64,000 nt of DNA from Anaeroplasma bactoclasticum (GCF_003550015.1 NZ_QXEV01000001.1:1-64000), one strand, 5' to 3'; positions 32,050 to 41,266 are shown, counted from the first letter of the stretch. The notes: generated by a model from the sequence alone, not told the origin. Translations and numbers: made by a program.

Positions 32050-34047
32050 ATGAAAAAAATTATTTCAAGAATTGCTTTTGCTTTCATGGCATTTGCTTTA
32101 GCGTTCGTTTTCTTAGGACAGGTTTCTGTAAGAACTAGTGCTAGTGAAGTAAAAGCAGAAAGAACTTTAAGAGTTGCTGATACTAATTATAAATTAGTAA
32201 CTTCAAAATCTCAGTTAGTAGTTGGTAGAAAGGTTATTATTGCTGCAAATAATGCAAATTATGCAGTTTCTGCAACTCAGGGCTCTAGCTATAGAGGAGC
32301 TGAGACATTTACAAAATCAGGAAGCTATGCTATTCCATCTTCTAATGTTGGTTTATTCACATTAGCAAATGGTACTAAGAGTGGTACATATGGCTTCTAT
32401 GATGATAACTATGGATATTTATATTCAACTTCTAATGGTACATTAAAGGCTGATGCTGCACATGATGGTTATTCATCATTCACATTAACTTTTGCAACTA
32501 ACGGAAATGTTACTGCTAAGGTTTATAGCAAGTCATTATATATTAGATATTATTCTGGAAGTGTTGCTTTCGCATGTAGCACAACTAAGAGCAATATTTA
32601 TTTATATCAGGCAGAAGAGGCTACTACAGAGCCAGAACAGCCAACCACAGTAGCAGTTACTGGTGTATCTTTAGATAGAACTAGTGCAACAGTAGAAGCT
32701 GGTAAGACTTTTGCTTTAACAGCTACAGTTAAGCCATCTAATGCTACAAATAAGTCTGTAACATGGGCATCTTCTAATACAACTGTAGCTACAGTATCTA
32801 ATGGTACTGTTACTGCTAGGGCAGCAGGTAGTGCTAATATTACAGTAACAACTGCTGATGGTGGTTATAAGGCTACTTGTGCAGTTACAGTAACTAAGGC
32901 ATCTTCTACAGAACCAGAACAGCCAACAACAAACAAGGCTGCTTGGACAATCATGATCTATATGTGTGGTGCTGACTTAGAGTCTAATTATGGTTTAGCT
33001 ACATCTGATATCCAAGAAATCTTATCTGTAAGTGGACAGCCAAGTGATGTTAATATCATCATCCAGACTGGTGGAGCAAAGAAGTGGAAGACTACTTATG
33101 GTATTAATGCAAATTATACTCAGAGATATCATGTTGCAAACAAGAAGTTAGTATTAGATAGCCAAACTTCACTTGTTAACATGGGTCAGGCATCTTCCTT
33201 CGCAAGCTTCTTACAGTGGGGCTTAACAAGCTATCCAGCTGAAAAGACTGGTGTAATCATGTGGAACCATGGTGGAGCTATGAGAGGTGTTTGCTACGAT
33301 GAAAAGAATAGCGATGACTGCTTATTAAACTCTGAGGTTAAGAGTGCATTATCTACTGCATTCGCTAACACTGGTAGAACAGCGAAGTTAGAATTCATCG
33401 GTTATGATGCATGCTTAATGAGCGTACAGGATGTTGCTGAATTCAATTCTCAGTATTTCAACTACATGATCGCATCAGAAGAATCTGAATCTGGTTATGG
33501 TTGGGATTATGATACTTGGGTAGATGATTTATATGCAAAGAAGAGCACTACTACAATCTTAAAGGCTGTTGTTGACGGCTTCATTCAGGACAATGGTGGT
33601 ACTTATTCATCATCTAATAACCAGACATTAGCTTACTTAAATTTAGCTTATATGGCTGCTTATAAGAATGCTTGGGAGACTATGGCAACTAAGCTTGCTT
33701 CTAAGTTAACTTCTTCTAATAAGAATAGCTTCAATACTTTAGTTAAGTCTGTAAAGCATTATGCAGATAGCGATTATACTTACTTCGGTACATTCGATGC
33801 TAAGGATTTCGTTAATAAGCTTGCTGCAAATTCTACATTCAACCCAGGTTCTACTTATACTAATGCAGTATTATCTGCTTTCAACAATTTAGTAGAATAC
33901 AGTTCTTGTGGTAGGGGTGCAGGTAACTCTTATGGCTTATGTATGTTCTGGAGTGTTTCTTCTTACTGTGCTAAGGGAACATACTATACAGCATCTCAGA
34001 CTAATTTCTCTAACTGGAGAAGCTTAGTTTCTACATACGGCGCATAA
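32050..34047 (+). CDS. Secreted clostripain-family (C11) cysteine protease
   Basis: A 665-residue secreted protein. A signal peptide spans about residues 1-33. Residues 45-185 form a beta-rich domain common in gut Bacilli exoproteins (YKLVTSKSQLVVGRKVIIAA). Residues 200-285 are a bacterial Ig-like BIG2 domain (VTGVSLDRTSATVEAGKTF). After an Asn/Pro/Glu linker, residues 297-665 are the C11 peptidase, with catalytic His407 in WNHGG and Cys455 in GYDACLM. Clostripain-type proteases cleave after Arg or Lys and are usually autoprocessed and calcium-dependent. No sortase motif is visible, so it is probably released or bound by its Ig-like domain. Codon use includes more C-ending codons than neighbouring genes. 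Confidence 0.92.
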   Translation: MKKIISRIAFAFMAFALAFVFLGQVSVRTSASEVKAERTLRVADTNYKLVTSKSQLVVGRKVIIAANNANYAVSATQGSSYRGAETFTKSGSYAIPSSNVGLFTLANGTKSGTYGFYDDNYGYLYSTSNGTLKADAAHDGYSSFTLTFATNGNVTAKVYSKSLYIRYYSGSVAFACSTTKSNIYLYQAEEATTEPEQPTTVAVTGVSLDRTSATVEAGKTFALTATVKPSNATNKSVTWASSNTTVATVSNGTVTARAAGSANITVTTADGGYKATCAVTVTKASSTEPEQPTTNKAAWTIMIYMCGADLESNYGLATSDIQEILSVSGQPSDVNIIIQTGGAKKWKTTYGINANYTQRYHVANKKLVLDSQTSLVNMGQASSFASFLQWGLTSYPAEKTGVIMWNHGGAMRGVCYDEKNSDDCLLNSEVKSALSTAFANTGRTAKLEFIGYDACLMSVQDVAEFNSQYFNYMIASEESESGYGWDYDTWVDDLYAKKSTTTILKAVVDGFIQDNGGTYSSSNNQTLAYLNLAYMAAYKNAWETMATKLASKLTSSNKNSFNTLVKSVKHYADSDYTYFGTFDAKDFVNKLAANSTFNPGSTYTNAVLSAFNNLVEYSSCGRGAGNSYGLCMFWSVSSYCAKGTYYTASQTNFSNWRSLVSTYGA

Positions 34048-34052
34048 AAATT

Positions 34053-34084
34053 TGGGCATAGGCATAAGGCTTATGCCCATTTTT
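34053..34084 (+). terminator. Terminator of the clostripain gene
   Basis: TGGGCATA (34053-34060) and TATGCCCA (34072-34079), with an internal alternative stem, then five T. Confidence 0.88.
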
Positions 34085-34153
34085 CTTTACAAGGCTTCCT
34101 TTTTAAAATAAAATATAAGTAGAAGATTCGATTTTAAAAAGGGAGGTTCATTT

Positions 34154-34492
34154 ATGTTTTGTACTTGCTGTGGTAAAAAGATTATGGATGGCTGTAATTT
34201 TTGTCCGGAATGTGGAGTAAAACTAAATATGAATGCGATAAGAGGGGATGAGCTTAAAAATAGAGTTCCTCTAGGGGAGGCTAGAAATGTAATGCTTATT
34301 ACAGGAGTTCCTCAAGAATTATATTTTTATAATGGATTATATTATTATGATAAATTCTGTACAAGGCTATTCCCTATTGGTATGATTGCTATGCCATATA
34401 GAAATCCAGGCCTTGCAATGCCTTCCTTTTTAGGTTTTGGTATGCTTCATCTTGCTGCCTTTGGGCTTATGAATAAGTGTGGAAAGAAGTAA
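34154..34492 (+). CDS. Small zinc-ribbon protein of unknown function
   Basis: A 112-residue protein. It opens with a zinc ribbon, CTCCGKK and CPECG (Cys3, Cys6, Cys19, Cys22 region), the short zinc_ribbon_2 type. The rest contains two aromatic strands (LYFYNGLYYYDKFC) and two Gly/Met/Pro-rich hydrophobic stretches towards the C-terminus that may enter the membrane. No function is known. GGGAGG precedes the ATG at a good distance. It is monocistronic and ends at a long-stem terminator. Confidence 0.72.
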   Translation: MFCTCCGKKIMDGCNFCPECGVKLNMNAIRGDELKNRVPLGEARNVMLITGVPQELYFYNGLYYYDKFCTRLFPIGMIAMPYRNPGLAMPSFLGFGMLHLAAFGLMNKCGKK

Positions 34493-34521
34493 AGAAAACG
34501 AAAATTTGTTTATATTTTTAG

Positions 34522-34553
34522 AAAGCTTTAGAACGAAAGTTTTAGAGCTTTTT
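34522..34553 (+). terminator. Terminator with GAAA tetraloop
   Basis: A 13-base stem (34522-34534 with 34539-34551, two G-T pairs) closed by GAAA (34535-34538), followed by T. Confidence 0.85.
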
Positions 34554-34571
34554 CATATTTTTTCGAAGATT

Positions 34572-34606
34572 ACTATCATAGTGAATTTTTATGACTATCA
34601 TAGTGA
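34572..34606 (+). promoter_or_regulatory. Paired palindromic sites upstream of the glycerol operon
   Basis: Two identical 13-base copies, ACTATCATAGTGA at 34572-34584 and 34594-34606. Each holds a perfect palindrome ACTAT-C-ATAGT. They are 22 bases apart start to start, about two helical turns, which suits cooperative binding on one DNA face. They lie about 80 bases upstream of the -10 box. A glycerol-operon regulator is a natural candidate; none is encoded nearby. Confidence 0.6.
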
Positions 34607-34683
34607 TAGAAAAACAATTAATTAGATAGTAAATATTTCATTTTTCTCCTCTGTTAAGTGTTTTAAAATTGTGTCAACAGTGA

Positions 34684-34715
34684 TATAATTAAGTGAGTTA
34701 TGAGAACGCTTACAA
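34684..34715 (+). promoter_or_regulatory. Glycerol operon promoter with a cre (CcpA) site
   Basis: An extended -10, TGA-TATAAT (34681-34689), has no clear -35, suggesting activator dependence. Just after it, ATGAGAACGCTTACAA (34700-34715) fits the catabolite-response consensus WTGNNANCGNNWNCAW at every position. It lies between the promoter and the start codon, so CcpA would act as a roadblock or block initiation when preferred sugar is present. Confidence 0.7.
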
Positions 34716-34729
34716 AGGAGATGGAGTAT

Positions 34730-36184
34730 ATGTATGATGTCATAATTATCGGTGGAGGAATTACTGGTTCATCTATTGCTTATGAATTTTCGAAATATAA
34801 TTTAAAGGTTGCAATGGTTGAAGCATCGAATGATGTTGGTGCTTCAACAACAAAGGCAAACTCTGGTATTGTACATGCTGGATATGATCCAAAGCCAGGT
34901 ACCTTAATGGCAAAATTAAATGTTGAAGGTTCTAAAATGTATAAAGAGCTTGCTCCTAAATTTAATGTCCATTATTCTAATATTGGTTCTTTAGTTATTG
35001 GTAAGAAGTCTGATGAAGATAAAATATTAGAATTATATAATAGAGGCTTAGAAAATGGTGTTTCGGATATGTCTATCTTAAGAGGAGAAGAAATATTTAA
35101 GCTTGAGCCTAATTTAAATAAGGACATTACTATAGCCTTACTTGCAAAAAGTGCAGCCGTTGTATCTCCTTGGGAGATGTGTTTAGCGTTTAGTGAAAAT
35201 GCCGTTAGAAATGGTGTTGAATTATTCCTATCCTTCAAGGTTACTAATGTAACTAAGGTGAATGATTATTTTACAGTAGAATCTAAGGATAAGGTTTTAA
35301 AGACAAAGTTTGTTATAAACTGTGCAGGTGTATATGCTGATGAAATCTATAATATGGTTTTAAAGGACCAAAAAGGCTTTAAAATCGTTCCTGTAAAGGG
35401 AGATTATTATTTATTAGATAAGGAAGAAGGAAAACTTGTAAATCATATTATTTTCCAAACTCCGTCTAGCTTAGGTAAGGGTGTATTAGTTTCTAAAACC
35501 TGTCATGGAAATTTAATTGTAGGACCTAATGCAAAAGAGATTATGGATAAAGAAGATGTAGGCGTAGATCAAGAATCTTTAGATTATATTAAAAAAATGG
35601 CTAAGAATACTTTAGAGAATATTAATTATAGAAATAATATAAGAAATTTCGCTGGTCTTCGTGCGAAGATTTTAGATTATGATGACTTTTTAATTGGAGA
35701 TTCCTTAGTTTCTGGATTTATTAATTTTGCAGGTATTAAATCTCCTGGTTTATCTGCAGCTCCTGCCTTTGGTCCTTATGCAAAAAGAATTTTAATGTTC
35801 TTAGGATTACCGTTTGAATTAAATAATAAGTTTAAGATAACTCCACTTCCTAAATTCTTTAAGGATATGACAAAAGAAGAAATAGATTCAAAAATTAAAG
35901 AAAATGAATTATATGGAAGAATTATTTGTAGATGTGAAACAGTATCGGAAGGCGAAATAGTAGATTCCTTAAAAAGACCAATTCCTGCATTATCTATTGA
36001 TGCAATTAAAAGAAGATGTAATGCCGGAATGGGAAGATGCCAAGGAGGATTTTGTGGTCCTAAGATATTAGAAATTATGACAAGAGAATTAAATCTTGAG
36101 CCAAAGGATATTTTACAGGATAAGGAAGGCACAAATATTGTTTTAGATTATACAAAAGGAGGCATTCACCATGAAGGAATATAA
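34730..36184 (+). CDS. glpA: GlpA-like glycerol-3-phosphate dehydrogenase flavoprotein
   Basis: A 484-residue FAD protein. The N-terminal dinucleotide motif is VIIIGGGITGSSIAYEFSKY; the DAO-type core carries GASTTKANSGIVHAGYDPKP, a signature of GlpA/GlpD-like and L-2-hydroxyglutarate oxidases. The C-terminal BFD-like domain has CRCETVSEG and CNAGMGRCQGGFC, four cysteines for an iron-sulfur cluster, as in anaerobic GlpA. With glpK downstream, glycerol-3-phosphate oxidation to dihydroxyacetone phosphate is the best reading. The start at 34730 was chosen: AAAGGAG ends at 34720, nine bases upstream; the earlier ATG at 34700 lies in the cre site. Confidence 0.85.
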   Translation: MYDVIIIGGGITGSSIAYEFSKYNLKVAMVEASNDVGASTTKANSGIVHAGYDPKPGTLMAKLNVEGSKMYKELAPKFNVHYSNIGSLVIGKKSDEDKILELYNRGLENGVSDMSILRGEEIFKLEPNLNKDITIALLAKSAAVVSPWEMCLAFSENAVRNGVELFLSFKVTNVTKVNDYFTVESKDKVLKTKFVINCAGVYADEIYNMVLKDQKGFKIVPVKGDYYLLDKEEGKLVNHIIFQTPSSLGKGVLVSKTCHGNLIVGPNAKEIMDKEDVGVDQESLDYIKKMAKNTLENINYRNNIRNFAGLRAKILDYDDFLIGDSLVSGFINFAGIKSPGLSAAPAFGPYAKRILMFLGLPFELNNKFKITPLPKFFKDMTKEEIDSKIKENELYGRIICRCETVSEGEIVDSLKRPIPALSIDAIKRRCNAGMGRCQGGFCGPKILEIMTRELNLEPKDILQDKEGTNIVLDYTKGGIHHEGI

Positions 36185-37424
36185 TTTAGTAATTATTGGT
36201 GCAGGACCTGCTGGATTATCTAGTGCATATGAGGCATATAAGGCTGGAGAGAGAAATATATTAATCATAGAAAGAGATTCTCATTTAGGTGGGATATTAA
36301 ATCAATGTATTCATAATGGATTTGGACTTCATAGATTTAAAGAGGAATTAACTGGTCCAGAATATGCAATGAAATTCATTGAATTATTAAAAGAAACCAA
36401 TGTAGAAGTTAAGAGCGACTCTATGGTTATTCATATTACAGAAAATAAAGAAATCCATTATTTAAATACAAAAGAAGGATATCAAGTAATTAAAGCCAAA
36501 GCAATTATCTTAGCTATGGGCTGTAGAGAAAGAACTAGAGGAGCTATTTCTATCCCAGGAGATAGATGTAGTGGTGTATTTACTGCTGGTGCTGCTCAAA
36601 AGTATTGTAATATGGATGGTTATTTGGTTGGTAAAAGAGTTGTCATTTTAGGCTCTGGTGATATTGGACTTATTATGGCAAGAAGAATGACTTTAGAGGG
36701 AGCAAAGGTTTTAGCTGTTGTAGAGCTTATGCCATACTCTAATGGTTTAACTAGAAATGTTGTACAGTGCTTAGAGGATTTTAATATTCCTCTATACTTA
36801 TCCCATACAGTTACAGATGTTATAGGACATGGAAGAGTTGAAAAGGTAATTGTATCTAAAGTAGATGAGAATAAAAATCCAATTAAGGGTACTGAAATGG
36901 AATTTGATTGTGATACATTATTATTATCTGTAGGATTAATTCCTGAAAATGAATTATCTAAAGAAGCTGGTGTTCAATTAGATAAAAGAACAAACGGCCC
37001 TATCGTATATGAAAATATGGAAACATCTATTCCTGGTGTATTTGCCTGTGGTAATGTACTTCATGTACATGACCTTGCGGATAATGCATCGATTGAGGCA
37101 GGACGTGCTGGAGTTGCTGCTCAAAAATATATTGAAAAAGGTAATGATTTATCTGGATTATGCTTAGAAATAAAGAATGGGGAAGAGGTATCCTATACAG
37201 TACCTCAAAAGGTTAGAGTAAATAATTTAGAGGATTCCTTAAATATATTCTTTAGAGTGAGAAGTGTTATGAAGGATAAATATATTTATGCTATATCTAA
37301 AGATAAGGTTTTAGCTAAGGTAAAGAGATTATATTTAGCTCCAGGTGAAATGGAATCTATTAAAATACCTAAGGATAAGCTTATGGATTTAGAAGAAGAT
37401 ATTATTATAAAGGTTGGTGACTAA
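36171..37424 (+). CDS. FAD/NAD(P)-dependent oxidoreductase partner of GlpA
   Basis: A 417-residue pyridine nucleotide-disulfide-type oxidoreductase. FAD motif VIIGAGPAGLSSAYEAY at the N-terminus, a second nucleotide motif VVILGSGDIGLIMARRM in the middle, and FACGNVLHVHDLADNASIEAG near the C-terminus for the flavin ribityl contact. It overlaps glpA by 14 bases and is followed immediately by a DUF1667 gene. In Bacillota the trio GlpA-like, this protein and DUF1667 is commonly found with glycerol kinase; together they probably pass electrons from glycerol-3-phosphate to NAD or another carrier (inference). It may be the functional counterpart of GlpB. Confidence 0.83.
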   Translation: MKEYNLVIIGAGPAGLSSAYEAYKAGERNILIIERDSHLGGILNQCIHNGFGLHRFKEELTGPEYAMKFIELLKETNVEVKSDSMVIHITENKEIHYLNTKEGYQVIKAKAIILAMGCRERTRGAISIPGDRCSGVFTAGAAQKYCNMDGYLVGKRVVILGSGDIGLIMARRMTLEGAKVLAVVELMPYSNGLTRNVVQCLEDFNIPLYLSHTVTDVIGHGRVEKVIVSKVDENKNPIKGTEMEFDCDTLLLSVGLIPENELSKEAGVQLDKRTNGPIVYENMETSIPGVFACGNVLHVHDLADNASIEAGRAGVAAQKYIEKGNDLSGLCLEIKNGEEVSYTVPQKVRVNNLEDSLNIFFRVRSVMKDKYIYAISKDKVLAKVKRLYLAPGEMESIKIPKDKLMDLEEDIIIKVGD

Positions 37425-37425
37425 A

Positions 37426-37767
37426 ATGAAGGAATTAATATGTATAACATGTCCAAGAGGATGTCACCTAACTGTAGATGAAGAATTAAAGAAGGTTACA
37501 GGTAATTCCTGTAATAGAGGAGAAGCCTATGGGCTTCAAGAGGTATTAGACCCTAAAAGAGTGATTACCTCAACTGTGACAATCCTCGGTGCAGATTTAA
37601 AAAGATTACCAGTAAGATGTGATAAGCCTATATCTAAAAAGCTAATGCTAGATGTAATGAAGGTATTAGATACAGTTACTGTAAAATCTCCGGTAAAATG
37701 TGGAGATATCATTGTTAAAAATATACTTGGAACGGATGTAAATATTATATCCTCAAGGGATTTATAG
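37426..37767 (+). CDS. DUF1667 protein, small Cys-rich subunit
   Basis: A 113-residue protein of the DUF1667 family. [10 protein letters not shown] at residues 5-14 and a later [10 protein letters not shown] give conserved cysteines that could hold a metal or iron-sulfur site. It sits between the FAD/NAD oxidoreductase (one base gap) and glpK, the usual position in glycerol operons, and is probably a redox subunit of the same complex. The ATG at 37426 is chosen over an in-frame TTG twelve bases earlier that would overlap the preceding gene. Confidence 0.85.
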   Translation: MKELICITCPRGCHLTVDEELKKVTGNSCNRGEAYGLQEVLDPKRVITSTVTILGADLKRLPVRCDKPISKKLMLDVMKVLDTVTVKSPVKCGDIIVKNILGTDVNIISSRDL

Positions 37768-37775
37768 GAGGAATT

Positions 37776-39284
37776 ATGGAACAACCTACAAAGAAAAGAA
37801 GATATATTATTGCCCTAGATCAGGGAACAACATCCTCACGTGCAGTCGTCTTTGATAATTCAGGTAAAATCGTTCAAGAGGTACAAAAGGAATTTAAACA
37901 AATTTACCCTAACCCAGGCTGGGTAGAGCATGATGCGATGGAAATATATGCAAGCCAGTATTCTGTTATGACAGAAGCAATTGCCCAGTGTGGTATTAGA
38001 CCTTGGCATATATTAGCTATTGGTATAACCAATCAAAGAGAAACTACTATTGCTTGGAATAAAGAAACTGGTAAGCCTATTTATAATGCCATAGTATGGC
38101 AATGTAGAAGAACCTCAGCGATTGTAGAAGAGGTTAGAAAGGCAGGACTTCAGGATTATATTAAAGAAAATACTGGTTTAGTATTAGATGCCTATTTTTC
38201 TGCAACAAAAATGAAATGGATACTAGATAATGTTGAGGGTGCAAGAGAGCTTGCAGAAAGTGGCAAGCTTATGTTTGGTACTGTAGACACATGGCTTATG
38301 TGGAAGCTAACTGAAGGTAAAACTTTCGCAACCGATTATACAAATGCTTCTAGAACTATGCTATTTAATATAAAGAAGCTCGAATGGGATAAGAAGCTTT
38401 GTGATTATTTTGGTATTCCAATTTCTTGTCTTCCCGAGGTAAAAAAATCTAGTGATGATTTTGGTACTGTATCTATTTTTGGATACGAAATTCCAATTGC
38501 GGGTGTTGCAGGTGACCAGCAGGCAGCCCTTTTTGGTCAAGCTTGCTTTAAAGAAGGCGAAATCAAAAATACCTATGGTACAGGATGCTTCTTACTTATG
38601 AATACTGGGTCAAAGTATGTTGAAAGTAAAAATGGCTTAGTTACTACTATAGCTGCAAGCTACAATAATGAAATTCAATATGTTTTGGAAGGATCCGTAT
38701 TTGTTGGTGGTGCAGTTGTACAGTGGTTAAGGGATGAGCTTCATTTAATTACAGATTCTTCCGATACAGAATATTTTGCACAAAAGGTTAAAGATAATAA
38801 TGGAGTATATGTTGTACCTGCATTTACAGGTTTAGGTGCTCCACATTGGGATATGTATGCAAGAGGTACAATCTTTGGCCTTACAAGAGGCTGTAATAGA
38901 AATCACATCATTCGTGCTTGCCTAGAAGGTATTGCATATCAAACAATGGATGTAATGGATGCAATGAAGCAAGATACTGGCTTAAAGATTTTAGATTTAA
39001 AGGTAGATGGTGGTGCATCTAAAAATAATTTCTTAATGCAATTTCAAGCCGATGTATGTGATTGCAAGGTTGAACGTGCAAAGGTAATGGAAACGACAGC
39101 TCTAGGTGTTGCATATTTAGCTGGATTAAAGGTTGGAGTATGGAATTCCATCGATGAAATAAGAACTATCTGGGCAGCAGATGCTTGCTATGTGCCAAAA
39201 ATGGATATAGAGAAAAAGAGAGAATATGTTAAGAAATGGCACAAGGCAGTAAAAATGTGTCAGGGCTGGGAAAAAGAAGAATAA
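37776..39284 (+). CDS. glpK: Glycerol kinase
   Basis: A 502-residue FGGY-family kinase matching GlpK end to end. [15 protein letters not shown] opens the ATP-binding domain; [12 protein letters not shown] and TNQRETTI are GlpK signatures, and [12 protein letters not shown] with [13 protein letters not shown] lie in the second domain. It phosphorylates glycerol to glycerol-3-phosphate, feeding both oxidation by the upstream enzymes and phospholipid synthesis. A GGAGGA site precedes the ATG, eight bases after the DUF1667 gene. The aquaporin-family gene at the window's right end could supply glycerol entry. Confidence 0.97.
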   Translation: MEQPTKKRRYIIALDQGTTSSRAVVFDNSGKIVQEVQKEFKQIYPNPGWVEHDAMEIYASQYSVMTEAIAQCGIRPWHILAIGITNQRETTIAWNKETGKPIYNAIVWQCRRTSAIVEEVRKAGLQDYIKENTGLVLDAYFSATKMKWILDNVEGARELAESGKLMFGTVDTWLMWKLTEGKTFATDYTNASRTMLFNIKKLEWDKKLCDYFGIPISCLPEVKKSSDDFGTVSIFGYEIPIAGVAGDQQAALFGQACFKEGEIKNTYGTGCFLLMNTGSKYVESKNGLVTTIAASYNNEIQYVLEGSVFVGGAVVQWLRDELHLITDSSDTEYFAQKVKDNNGVYVVPAFTGLGAPHWDMYARGTIFGLTRGCNRNHIIRACLEGIAYQTMDVMDAMKQDTGLKILDLKVDGGASKNNFLMQFQADVCDCKVERAKVMETTALGVAYLAGLKVGVWNSIDEIRTIWAADACYVPKMDIEKKREYVKKWHKAVKMCQGWEKEE

Positions 39285-39292
39285 AGCTAATT

Positions 39293-39315
39293 AGAGACCA
39301 CCAAGGTCTCTTTTT
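39293..39315 (+). terminator. Terminator of the glycerol operon
   Basis: AGAGACC (39293-39299) and GGTCTCT (39305-39311) with a five-base loop, then T. Confidence 0.88.
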
Positions 39316-39399
39316 ATTTATTTATTTTGTCTTCTTTTCTTTACATTATTTCTTCTATTTGGTAAAATAGAATAATCTCATTTAAGGAGTTGTGATACT

Positions 39400-40191
39400 A
39401 TGTTAACAAAGTGGAAAGAAGGTATCCCATCTTATAAGGATACTGATTTATTAACTAAAAATGATATCTATAAGATGGCAGTAGATTATGTTTCAGAATA
39501 TGAAGAAGGAAACATAAAGCTTTTTTGCTTTTCTAAGGATTATGATATAAGAACAGGAGTATCTATTACTGGTCGTACTGGCTATGATGTTGTATATATC
39601 ATGGTAAGATCATCTTTAGCTCCAGAGCAAGTAAAAATGACAGAATTTGAGCGTCATGTATTAATAGCTAAAAGCTTTATTTATGGTCAATCTTGCTATT
39701 TTGCATCAGTATCTATTGGTAGTAAGGATGAAGCAAGAAGAGAAAAAGGATTAGCTTTAAAGGATGATGATTATTACTATACATATCAGGGACTTGAGTA
39801 TGTACCAAGAGCAAACTATAATCAGCATGAGATTTTATTATTACAGGCCTTAGAGGAATTAGGCGTAGGCTATTACATAAAAAATGCGGATAATTTTAAA
39901 AAGCTTATTGGGGACGATTGTAAAGTATATTTAGAGGATGGTACTACAATTAGTGGCTATAATAATGTTTGCAAGCATTATGATAAGTGCTTTTTAGCTT
40001 TAAAAGAAAAGGGAGTTAAAACAGATTATTTCCTATCTCGTGCAGAAAATGATTCTGTTGTATATATCGAATATGTATCCGATGGCTCTGCAACTGGTAC
40101 ATTAGTATATGCTAAGGTATCTGATGAGGATGGTTTAATTCAAGAATTAAGATATGATTCCCCATTAAAGCATAAGGTTTCATTTAGATAA
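39400..40191 (+). CDS. Unknown 263-residue cytosolic protein
   Basis: Family not recognised. No signal peptide or membrane helix. The first 140 residues are mixed alpha/beta with many aromatic residues. The C-terminal part, from about residue 170 (VYLEDGTTISGYNNVCKHY to VYAKVSDEDGLIQELRYD), has the order of strands and the DG-x-I-x-G feature seen in NTF2/SnoaL-like domains, which is a weak suggestion only. AAGGAG lies ten bases before the ATG, and the gene has its own terminator. It stands alone between the glycerol operon and a HAD phosphatase. Confidence 0.7.
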   Translation: MLTKWKEGIPSYKDTDLLTKNDIYKMAVDYVSEYEEGNIKLFCFSKDYDIRTGVSITGRTGYDVVYIMVRSSLAPEQVKMTEFERHVLIAKSFIYGQSCYFASVSIGSKDEARREKGLALKDDDYYYTYQGLEYVPRANYNQHEILLLQALEELGVGYYIKNADNFKKLIGDDCKVYLEDGTTISGYNNVCKHYDKCFLALKEKGVKTDYFLSRAENDSVVYIEYVSDGSATGTLVYAKVSDEDGLIQELRYDSPLKHKVSFR

Positions 40192-40198
40192 TTAATTT

Positions 40199-40220
40199 GG
40201 GGCAATAAGCCCCTTTTTTT
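40199..40220 (+). terminator. Terminator before the HAD gene
   Basis: GGGGC (40199-40203) and GCCCC (40209-40213), AATAA loop, seven T. Confidence 0.88.
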
Positions 40221-40231
40221 AAGGAGAGTTT

Positions 40232-40888
40232 ATGAAATGTATATTATTTGATATCGATGGAACATTAATGGATTTTAATCAAGCAGAAAGAAATGCTTTT
40301 ATTAAAACAATAAAAAACTTTACAGATATTATTCCTAATGATGAAGATATAAAGATGTTTTCAGATATAAATGAAAGATTATTTAATGAATTTGCTAAAG
40401 GAAATTTAACAAGAATTGAATTTCAAAAGAAAAGATTTAGAGAAATCATGAATCATATGCAAATTGATGGAGATGAAGAAATCTTTAATTTATGCTATAG
40501 AAGTGCAATAGAAAAAGAGGCTACACTTTATGATGGAGTAATAGAGGTATTAGATTATTTAAAAGGGAAATATCGATTATTTATTGCATCAAATGGAATG
40601 AGTAAGGTTCAATTACAAAGATTAGCTATCGCAAATATAAAGGAATATTTTGAGGACTATTTTATATCCGACGATATAGGCTATGCTAAGCCAGATAAGA
40701 ATTTCTTTTTAAGAGTAATGGAAAGGGTTGGTAATAATAATCCTAAAGATTACATAATGATTGGAGATAGAATGGATGCGGATATTATAGGTGCAAAAGA
40801 AGTTGGAATGGATGGTATTTTATTTACAAAGGATGCTTTAGATTGTACTACAATAAAGACAATAAAGGAATTAAAGAATATTCTTTAA
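40232..40888 (+). CDS. HAD-family phosphatase, YjjG/YfnB-like
   Basis: A 218-residue HAD hydrolase. Motif I is FDIDGT (Asp nucleophile near residue 7), motif II FIASNGMS, motif III the Lys in YAKPDKNFF, and motif IV MIGDRMDADIIGA. A helical cap of about 75 residues follows motif I. The sequence of motifs and the length fit the pyrimidine 5'-nucleotidase YjjG/YfnB group, which removes phosphate from nucleoside monophosphates. AAGGAG precedes the ATG. It lies between two terminator-like structures, so it is probably monocistronic. Confidence 0.87.
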   Translation: MKCILFDIDGTLMDFNQAERNAFIKTIKNFTDIIPNDEDIKMFSDINERLFNEFAKGNLTRIEFQKKRFREIMNHMQIDGDEEIFNLCYRSAIEKEATLYDGVIEVLDYLKGKYRLFIASNGMSKVQLQRLAIANIKEYFEDYFISDDIGYAKPDKNFFLRVMERVGNNNPKDYIMIGDRMDADIIGAKEVGMDGILFTKDALDCTTIKTIKELKNIL

Positions 40889-40890
40889 AA

Positions 40891-40934
40891 AATAATTAAT
40901 GTGTCAAGAAAAAATAATTAATGTGTCAAGAAAA
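40891..40934 (+). repeat. Perfect 22-bp tandem duplication in the rpsP promoter region
   Basis: Two identical 22-base units (40891-40912 and 40913-40934), each containing GTGTCAAG. The second copy pairs with CTTGACAC further on. Recent duplication is likely, since the copies are identical. Confidence 0.9.
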
Positions 40935-40967
40935 AATACTTGACACCTTTTTATTTTGTGCTATAAT
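40923..40967 (+). promoter_or_regulatory. rpsP promoter with overlapping inverted repeat
   Basis: TTGACA (40940-40945), 16 bases, TATAAT (40962-40967). GTGTCAAG (40923-40930) and CTTGACAC (40939-40946) form a perfect palindrome that contains the -35. Followed by CTTTTTATTTT, the same hairpin may also terminate the preceding HAD transcript. Confidence 0.7.
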
Positions 40968-41009
40968 CTTTCTCGTATTATAAAAAACTTAAAAAGGAGT
41001 GTATTATAT

Positions 41010-41255
41010 ATGGTTAAAATTAGATTACAGAGATTTGGTGCTCATAAGGCTCCTAAATATCGTATTGTTGCAGCAGATTCAAGATCCCCAAGAGATGGTA
41101 AGTTCTTAGAGATTTTAGGAACATATAACCCATTAACTAACCCAGCTACAGTAACTGTAGATGCTGAAAAGGTTAACGCTTGGATTGCTAAGGGTGCACA
41201 GCCTACAACTACTGTTAAGAACATTTTAGTTGCAAACAAAGTTATCGCTAAGTAA
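41010..41255 (+). CDS. rpsP: Ribosomal protein S16
   Basis: An 81-residue S16 protein of the small subunit: [20 protein letters not shown] opening and [14 protein letters not shown] are diagnostic. The start at 41010 follows AAAAAGGAG; an ATG 54 bases upstream would add a tail not seen in S16. It is followed after 11 bases by khpA, the usual Bacillota order. The expected rimM-trmD continuation is not adjacent but lies 8 kb downstream, beyond an amylase gene and addBA. Confidence 0.97.
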   Translation: MVKIRLQRFGAHKAPKYRIVAADSRSPRDGKFLEILGTYNPLTNPATVTVDAEKVNAWIAKGAQPTTTVKNILVANKVIAK

Positions 41256-41266
41256 GAGGTTTTGCT

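Noticed and set aside
40891-40946. Possible CRISPR-like repeat
   Set aside because: Only two directly adjacent 22-bp copies with no spacers; a simple tandem duplication.
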